Origin: Harmothoe impar
Lineage: Eukaryota > Annelida > Polychaeta > Phyllodocida > Polynoidae
NCBI GenBank assembly: GCA_947462335.1
Contig: OX381717.1
Span: forward strand, 41,459,523-41,523,522
Direction: 5' to 3'
DNA length: 64,000 bases
Made by a program: the position numbers and the translations under genes. Shown piece after piece: positions 57,156 to 64,000 of the stretch. Within the stretch, counting starts at the first letter, position 1, and each line of letters opens with the position of its first letter. The notes under the pieces were generated by a model. It worked only from the letters and a program-made list of their open reading frames with translations. It made no database searches and had not been told where the DNA came from.

Positions 57156-60100
57156 GTGAGTGGTGAAACATCATAGATCAGATTTAGTTTCAAAATTAGT
57201 TGAAAATTGAATGGGATTCAAAGAATCGAGATAAATTTCTCATATAAATGGGTCAATTCTGTCATGTTTTAGAAGCTCAATTTCCTGTCTAAAATTATCC
57301 TACTTTTAGACCTCTAAGGAAGACAAACCTTAATTTGAGAGAAATATGTAAATCGATTAAGAGCAGATATAGCCAAGAGAAAAATCCTAAATTTAATCTC
57401 GGCTCATGCAAATCACTAAATACATTGTGCTTACTCCAGTCTGATATTCCTAATTTAATCAAACTTAATTAAATTGATTAAACCATTGCCTCTTCAACAT
57501 AATTCATCAGACCAACTGACCAATCCTCAGACTGAAATATGATACCTCAGAAATTAGGGGCAGCTATCAAAGTACACACGTATTAAATCGACATGGGATA
57601 TTTTGTAAAGGAAAAAATATTTTTAAAAACTTGATATTTTAGGTTTTTTTTAAATAATATTTTTGGTAAACAACTGCTTATTTTCTTTGCAGCCTGAGAC
57701 AAGAAAGCGAGGCCGCAAAGCTTCAAGAGTTGTGCGCTTAAAGCCAGAACCACCCGAGAAAAACGATGAATCAGACGAAGACGACCATCATGAGGTAAAG
57801 TTGTTACTGGACATTGATTCTCTGTCTCTTTGTAGCTCTATAGTGATCGATGCCCAGTTTTATACTTCAGACCAGTGGCTCATTTTGGCTGTTTTTCGCC
57901 TCACAGATTGCTCCTAGCGCAAAATCCTGACTAGGTGTCAATATATTCTCTATGCCAATGTGTAATATGAGGGTAGAAAACAGTGGAACCTCAGTTAGAA
58001 AAAATCCTACTGAACAGTTTTTGAGAAAATTAGGGTTTTGTTGCCCTTTTTTGCTGTTTTTAGTACATTTCCTACATAACCCGTGAACGCCAGCATTTCT
58101 CAATTTTCAGGTATTTAGAATTAGAATTTGACATTTTTTTATTCGCAGTAGGATTCCTGAATACCGAGCCATTCTAGAAAAGCTATTCTTTGGAAAAAAT
58201 ACTTAGTATTTCTTGATGATTTTCGTTGCACAAATTTAGGTTGTAATATAAAAACTGCATTGTCATCCAATCAAAGTGTTTATGCACTGTTGAGGGTCAC
58301 CCCCTCCCACCCTCTTCACTGTGCATTGAAGGAGAACAGGCAGGGGAGGTACACGTGTCTGTATATAGCTGTTGACCTGGGTGCTGGGTGCATTTTTAAT
58401 TTATGGGGTGCCAACTGTTCATGAAAGAAAATTCAAATAGATTTTTTTTTCTTTAGTATCAGATTAATGCAACTACAAGTCGTGACAGCACTTAAAGCAT
58501 TCTATTTGCATTAATATGAATGGTGGCCACCTTATGGGGTGCCAAATATTCATGAAAGAAAAATTGATAAGAATTTGTTTTTTATTAGCATTAAATTGAT
58601 GCAACTACAATTCGAGATTGCATTTCAAGCATCGGGGCATTCAATGAATGGTAGTCATCTTAAATATATGGGGTGCCAACTGTTCATAAATAAAAAAAAA
58701 GAATAGAATTAGTTTTTTTATTAGTATCAGATTAATGCAACTACAATTTGTGATTGCACTTAAAGCATTGTGGCATGCAATGACTGGTAGTCACCTTGAA
58801 TGTATGGGTTGCCAACTGTTCATGAAAGAAAAAAAAGAAAGTTTTTTTTTTAAGAATCAAATTAATGCAACAGCAACTCAAGATTGCATTTAAGCATTAT
58901 GGCATTCAATGATTGGTGGCCATCTTGAACCTATGGGGTGCCAACTCTTCATGAAAAAAACAACTAAATTGGATGTTTTTAACAGTTTAAAATTAATGCA
59001 ACTACATTTCAAGATTGCATTTAAAGCATTGTGGCATTCAATGAATGGTGGCCATCCTAAACCTATGGGGTGCCAACTGTGTTTGAAAAAGGTATCAAAT
59101 AGAAATGTTCTTATATAGATATCAAATTAATGCAACTACAATTCTTCATTGCACTGAAAGCATTGTGGCATTTAGTAAATGGTAGCCATCTTGAATGGGT
59201 TGAATGAAGGAAAAATCAAATAGGATTTGTTTTTTTGATAGTATCAAATTAATGCAACTACAAGTCAAGATTGCATTTCAAGCATTGGGACATTCAATAA
59301 GTGATAGCCATCTTGAATCTATGGGATGCCAACTGTTCATGAAAGAAAAATAGAATAGATTTTTTTTTATTAGTATCAAACTACTGCAACTGCAATTCGA
59401 GATTACATTGAAAGCATGGTGGCATTCAATCAATGGTTGCAATCTTGAATTTCGAAATGAACATACACACAGACATATAGGCATGAACATGGTGTTCTCC
59501 TTCATATAGATATTCATGGATTTCTACTTCTAATAAATATAGCTTTCTGTTACATGGATGTCGATGTCCAGTTTTAGATATATATCCATATAGTGCATTG
59601 GAGTGCTATTATGTTGGACTGCTGTATATTTATTTTTACATTTACTGATAGGAACATAATTTTCTGTTGATTTGATTTTAATTAATGCCATATCTGTAGG
59701 TGTATAGGTTGATATCCACTTAAAAATTTAATTTGAAAAAAATAACTTATTTTCGCCTGCCCCGTTTCAATTTCAAATCCAATAAACTGTGTTTTTTCCC
59801 ACAGCTGAATATGTTGTCGAATAGTATCTAACTTGTGTAATATCAGTGCTTTTAGTTTCATCATCATTTAAACTTACCAACAGAAAAACTCTTTTAGGGT
59901 CGAATTAGCAACTAGTGATTCAACAATTTACTGGTCGTTACCAGTACGAATGATGAATACCCAGTACGAAAATAATTTTGTTCTGATTTAAAGGTTCAAT
60001 ATAAATGTTTAAAATTTTCTTCCTCAGCCGAATATCATGGAGTATGATGAGCCGACAGATGACGAGTGGACACCTGAGAAGGAGAAAGCATCAGGCTCGA

Positions 60101-62088
60101 CAACGCTACAGATCCCGGTCATAAAGAAAGAACAAAAAGTAAAGAAAGAAAAGGTCGAAGCTGAAAAGCCGGTCGCTGATGGACAGAAAGAAGAGGAGGA
60201 AGAGGACGAGGAGGAAGATGTAGAAAAGGAGGGAGATAATAACTCAGCGATGACACGATTTAAAAAGAAGATGTATCAATGTGTCGTGTGTAGTAAAGCG
60301 TTTAGCGGCGTAACGGTACTCCGGTTGCATCTACAGCGGAAGCACAAAGCGCGGAAGTTGATGGAGCCGTATAAATGTATTACATGTGGGGAGACGTTCG
60401 AGCAGCCGTCGGGCGTACGGTTACATGTAAAACAGCATGAGAAGGAGGTGAATCGGACGTGTGAGGTTTGTAGTAAGACGTATGGAAGCACGGCCGCACT
60501 GAATCTACACATGCGGAATAAGCATCCGAGTCTACGGCAGCGAGTCGGGAAATACCCCTGCACCACGTGCTCAAAACGCTTCTCCTGCATTCAATCTCTG
60601 CAGATGCACACAAGGAATCAGCATGAGACAGAACGAGAAGTCCACACATGTTCCGTCTGTCAACGCCACTTCCTCGATAAAGAGCGGAAACAGAACCACG
60701 AGGCCAAATGCGAGAAGGACATGGAGAAATTAAATCTGAAACGGGATCTGGAGGCCGAGCGCTCTTTTGTGTGCAAAATTTGTAACGCCTCGTATAAGAA
60801 TAAAAGCGCCTTCAAGCAGCATCACTACACTCATAAGGAGGAGAAACCGCACCAATGCCGGCTCTGTGAGTCAAAGTTCTTGTATAAAAAGAGCTTGTCG
60901 GATCACATAGCGGCCGTGCATAAAGGGGAGCGGAGGATGAAGGCCTTCAAGTGTGAGGTCTGCGGACACGGGTATAGCCACGCCGGGGATCTGGCCAAAC
61001 ACATGACCTTACACTCGGCCAAGTTTGTCTGCCCGACGTGCAACAAAGCATGCGCCGGGTCGTACAAACTCAAAGAACACATGAGGATCCACACCGGTGA
61101 AAAACCTTATAAGTGTGAGGATTGCGGCGCGGCGTTTACTCAAGCTGCGGGACTCAAATCACATCAGTACACGCACAAAACCAATAAGCGTTTCCTCTGT
61201 ACGATCTGTGGGATGCAGTTCGCGCATCGCACCACGTTTAGACGTCACGGGATGACGCATACCGGGGAACGTCCCTTTAAGTGTTCAATTTGCAACAAGG
61301 GCTTCCAGTTTGACTGGGTACTTAAGGACCATATTAAAACCCACACAGGAGAGAAACCGCATTTATGTGCGATTTGCGGGAAAAGCTTCACGCAGCCGCA
61401 GCATCTTAAGACGCATTACCGGATTCATACCGGGGAGAAACCCTACCGCTGTGTGCACTGCGATGTGTCGTATCGCCATCTCTCTAGTTATAACCAGCAT
61501 AAGCGGAACTGCCCGATTACCGGCGGGGAGGCGGGGATTAAAAAGGAAGGAGGCGGCCGGGCTAAGGTGCGTAAACTTAGCCCCACCTCGGCCGCTCTCC
61601 ACGGATTACTCCCGCCGACTGTCGCAGGGCAAATGGCCACCCCGGCGGCCGATATCCTCGCACACCTCAGTCGCCCGCAGCCCGGAGGGATATACATGCA
61701 GGGTGACGACGGAATGGGTTTACTCACCGCGGCCGATGTTAACCACATGCGAATCCCGTCCCATCATGGACTCATCGGTACTCCCACTCACCCCACCCCT
61801 GCTACCCACCTCCCCCTCCGACTCACTGACACCCCCACCACAAGCATCGGCTTCCAGAGCAACCTCACACAGCAAAGTCACCAAGTGCATCAGGCGAGTC
61901 GACATTTGCTGCAGCTTGGGACGTTACCGCAGGATCTGACGCAAATGCAGCATGCGACACTCACTCCGTCTACCGTTGGGTTACAGCCTATGGATATGAC
62001 CTCTGCTGCCGCTGCTATGGCTGCCATAGACAGCAGTACCAACAATCACCAACAACAACAGCAACAACAACAACAGCAACAACAGCAG

Positions 62089-62120
<32 letters not shown>

Positions 62121-62199
62121 GCAACATGAGCAAAATGTACAGCAAACTTTCTCGACGATGCTGCAGGCGGGTTATAATCCTCAGAACTATGTGCATTGA
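54897..62199 (+). CDS. ZAD-like, AT-hook, C2H2 multi-zinc-finger transcription factor, three coding exons
   Basis: Predicted 1510-residue nuclear protein from 54897..57155, 57693..57794 and 60028..62199, all junctions phase 0. Residues 7-10 hold a CxxC in MKGKTHCLVCNIKLG, and residues 601-604 a second CxxC in IYVCQECENKLDEV followed by an amphipathic helix. Together they resemble the two halves of a ZAD zinc module, separated by about 590 residues of Gln/Pro/Ser/Thr-rich sequence. Then come a Gln run, an AT-hook RKRGRPRK (719-726), a second RKRGRK motif (757-762), an acidic stretch (841-857), 14 C2H2-type fingers (870-1282) and a 25-Gln tract (1462-1486). VKQE, VKKE and VKPE fit the SUMO consensus. 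The fingers imply sequence-specific DNA binding. The orthologue is not recognised. Exon 1 alone encodes half the protein. Confidence 0.85.
55074..55205 (+). repeat. In-frame 15-bp coding minisatellite (EVLPQ/HALPQ)
   Basis: Eight complete and one degenerate 15-bp units with two alternating variants, GAGGTATTACCACAG and CAGCATGCATTACCA-type. The period is a multiple of three, so copy-number changes would not break the frame. Confidence 0.9.
56265..56390 (+). repeat. In-frame 21-bp coding minisatellite (QEPQQIV)
   Basis: Six copies of a 21-bp unit encoding QEPQ(Q/P)IV within the interrupted ZAD-like region. Confidence 0.9.
57156..57692. other. Intron 2 of the zinc-finger gene (between coding exons 1 and 2)
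   Basis: AT-rich, no repeats or ORFs of note. Confidence 0.6.
57693..57794 (+). CDS. Zinc-finger gene, small second coding exon
   Basis: A 102-nt, 34-codon exon bounded by TTCTTTGCAG and GAG|GTAAAG. It encodes PETRKRGRKASRVVRL followed by an acidic tail (DESDEDDHHE). The basic part is AT-hook-like. Both boundaries are phase 0, so exon skipping would keep frame. Confidence 0.78.
58395..59455. repeat. Minisatellite with a period of about 130 bp in the third intron of the zinc-finger gene
   Basis: Eight to nine degenerate units; ATGGGGTGCCAACT-type boxes start near 58402, 58533, 58668, 58802, 58932, 59064 and 59320. Each unit also has ATTAATGCAACTACAA and most have GGTGGCCATCTTGAA-like sequence. 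The intron is 57795-60027; its remaining parts show nothing notable. Confidence 0.88.
60028..62199 (+). CDS. Zinc-finger gene, terminal exon with 14 C2H2-type fingers and polyglutamine
   Basis: Acceptor TTCCTCAG ends at 60027; the frame opens PNIMEYDEP. Fingers occupy 60274..61512. The fifth (HTCSVC...) and fourteenth (YRCVHC...) end in Cys instead of the second His, giving C2HC types. Fingers 9-10 and 11-14 are joined by TGEKP or TGERP linkers; earlier linkers are irregular. After the fingers come a Pro/Thr/Leu-rich region and 25 consecutive Gln codons (62050..62124, mixed CAA and CAG). Stop at 62197..62199. Confidence 0.93.
62050..62124 (+). repeat. Polyglutamine-encoding CAA/CAG tract
   Basis: Twenty-five consecutive Gln codons with frequent CAA interruptions among CAG, near the C-terminus of the zinc-finger protein. 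Confidence 0.95.
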
Positions 62200-62206
62200 G
62201 TTGTTT

Positions 62207-62356
62207 TAGGTTGTTAATGAGCCCTTTGAGAGCTGCATAGTGCTTTAATGTGCTGAGTCCTTAGTCGTCATGATGCTTGAATGCATCACTAGTTGAGTAA
62301 CTAGGGCGTAATGAAGGCATGTTGCATTAAATCACCATGCGCCCCTTAGAGGGTTA
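62207..62356. mobile_element. GCATAxTGCTTTAATG MITE in the 3' flank of the zinc-finger gene
   Basis: Inverted ends AGCCCTTTGAGAGCTGCATA and GCGCCCCTTAGAGGGTTAA type, with CATGATGCTTGAATGCATCA inside. Same family as 62812..63026. Confidence 0.6.
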
Positions 62357-62811
62357 ACCCTTTGTTAAATACAATACAAGATTGTATAAACTTATGAACC
62401 CTATGCGCTAAGATTCTACACAATCTTGAAACACAAGTAAAACACATCATGTTGAGGACCCAAAGAGAGTAGAGAAAAATATCTGAGAAAACATTTCTAG
62501 TTTTAGTAGACCCTATCTTTCGCACAAAGCGAAACACGATTTTGTTTGCAATGTGTTCATTGATAGCCTGTGTGCTGCTATATAATAATGACTTTTATAT
62601 GTGTACCATGGACAGAGTCAAATGTCTTGCAAAGTGAACTTGCTTTTCCAAAACTGGTTGATTAGTAAAGGTAGGAAAGAGAATCATGTATGTCATACAG
62701 GGTTTGTATTTTGAATATGCTCAGTGAAAGATGGTAGTTTTGTTTAGTCGAGAGAGATATTTGCTTTGAGTACGAGGTTGTTCATAAGATCTCATTGGAG
62801 CATATACTAAC

Positions 62812-63026
62812 CCTTTAAGGGCCGCATAGTACTTTAGTGCATCATATCCTTGGTTATCATGATGCATGATTGTACACACGGCGGTCGCTCCATTCAAGCA
62901 TCATACTGACCCTTCGGATGCGAGTGAACCACATAGATTCAGCATAATGTTTTGATGCAGCACTGGCGAGTCTACTCGCCAATAAGGGCATAGCACATTA
63001 AAGCATTATGCGGCCTTTAAAGGTTT
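62812..63026. mobile_element. AACCCTTTAAGGGCCGCATA MITE, 215 bp
   Basis: Ends AACCCTTTAAGGGCCGCATA and TGCGGCCTTTAAAGGTTTAA are inverted repeats. The interior has TACTTTAGTGCATCAT, ATGCATGA and GCGAGTCTACTCGCC palindromes. Confidence 0.72.
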
Positions 63027-63823
63027 AAGTATTGACCTTGAGTTTTACAACTGTTACTGCCCCCCCCCCCCCGCCCACCACCACTTCCACCACTCACTCC
63101 ATCCTCATATTGTTTTAGGTATTGCCTAGATCTGCTCATATAAGGATTATATTTTGTGCCAACAAACCTCATGCAATATAATTACAATGTATTATGATAA
63201 AGTGATTTCCATAGACACTATTAAATCTCTGCATTTTCATTTTATTTATTTTTCATCCCCACCCCCAAGTTCATACCAAGCTTATTTGTAACTTGCTATA
63301 TTATCGCTATCAAAACCATGCAACGTTGAATCAAGTTCAATATTGAATCTATTACCTAAACTATAATCTCCCATTTTGTATAATATTAATAGGCAGCCAT
63401 TCTGACTTACTAAACCATCAACTGAAAAGACAGTAAGGGTTTTTGACATGCATTATAATGGCGTAAATCTGTTGGATCAGGCTACAGCGCATCAGTCGAC
63501 ATATGCCTGCAATACGTGTCTCATTTGGTTGTGTACGGTTACTTAACTTGTATGTTTACTTTAGAATAGAACCAATGTATTAGCGCTACTTATGAACCCC
63601 AAAACATATGTGTAGTTGATATTTAACGTTACTTTATACAAGTTCCCAACCCCACTTTGCCCCGATTTACATAAAAAGTGACAACACTGGTGCTCTGAAG
63701 ATTATGTGTTGAAAGTTTATCACAAATTCTTTCGAAAAACATGATCGCGTGTGTAGAAATATTGTAGATTGAGTGTGTGTAGCCTAGGAAACCGCATGGA
63801 ATTGTCATCGCATTTATGTATAT
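63027..63823. other. Intergenic, nothing recognised
   Basis: A poly-C run near 63060, otherwise ordinary AT-rich sequence without supported genes. Confidence 0.45.
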
Positions 63824-64000
63824 TACAGGGCTGCCAAGTAGTACGCTTTTGGCGTATTAGTACGCTTTTTGGACCCATTTTGAGCCAGAATACGCTTTTA
63901 CATTTTGAGTACGATTTAGTACGCTTTTGAGGTATGCAGTACGCATTTTGGCTTTAATTGGCTATTATTTCATATATATTGAGTACACATTTTAGTTCTA
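63824..64000 (+). mobile_element. Start of an element with repeated GTACGCTTTT, cut by the window end
   Basis: CAGGGCTGCCAAGTAGTACG looks like a hAT-type terminus (CAGGG start). It is followed by at least five TAGTACGCTTTT or GTACGCATTTT motifs within 130 bp. Confidence 0.5.

Noticed and set aside
61310..61939. 209-residue ORF in another frame of the zinc-finger exon
   Set aside because: It overlaps well-formed C2H2 fingers in the main frame and has no recognisable features.

Overview
This is nuclear DNA from an animal, not a microbe. Genes are split by GT-AG introns, start codons sit in Kozak contexts, and most of the window is transposon-derived. I infer a marine invertebrate, most likely a deuterostome such as an echinoderm, hemichordate or lancelet. 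The reasons are paired HNK-1/chondroitin-type sulfotransferases, a TMEM45-family gene, a very dense load of short non-autonomous DNA transposons, and much poly-C/poly-G and palindromic repeat. The phylum is not proven.

Four genes are well supported. (1) A type II membrane carbohydrate sulfotransferase on the minus strand, coding exons 7954..7876, 6080..5762 and 3827..3257, 322 aa. (2) An intronless TMEM45/DUF716-type multi-pass membrane protein on the plus strand at 24429..25307, 292 aa. (3) A second carbohydrate sulfotransferase on the plus strand, coding exons 46811..46952, 47252..47618 and 48484..49039, 354 aa, with the same intron phases as the first, so the two are paralogues. (4) A large zinc-finger transcription factor on the plus strand, coding exons 54897..57155, 57693..57794 and 60028..62199, 1510 aa, with a probable non-coding first exon near 53.6 kb. 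It has a ZAD-like N-terminal zinc module whose two Cys pairs are about 590 residues apart, AT-hook motifs, 14 C2H2-type fingers and a 25-residue glutamine run. The sulfotransferases should act in the Golgi on glycans and the zinc-finger protein in the nucleus; nothing in the sequence ties the four into one pathway.

Layout: 0-3 kb repeats; 3.2-8 kb sulfotransferase 1, with part of one arm-pair of an inverted duplication inside it; 8-24 kb MITEs and foldback elements; 24.4-25.3 kb TMEM45-like gene; 26-34 kb a nest of local segmental duplications with microsatellites and MITE insertions; 34.4-35.0 kb a striking array of alternating palindromic sites; 35-46 kb large nested inverted-repeat elements; 46.8-49.0 kb sulfotransferase 2; 49.8-50.7 kb a TTAA-flanked element; 51-52.3 kb a decayed Ty3/gypsy integrase; 53.4-62.2 kb the zinc-finger gene, with a minisatellite in intron 2; 62.2-64 kb more repeats.

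The most unusual items are the 34.4 kb palindrome array (25 copies of a 10-bp site containing the TALE-homeodomain core TGACAG), the interrupted ZAD in the zinc-finger protein, and several transposon insertions whose empty sites are preserved in duplicated copies inside this same window.
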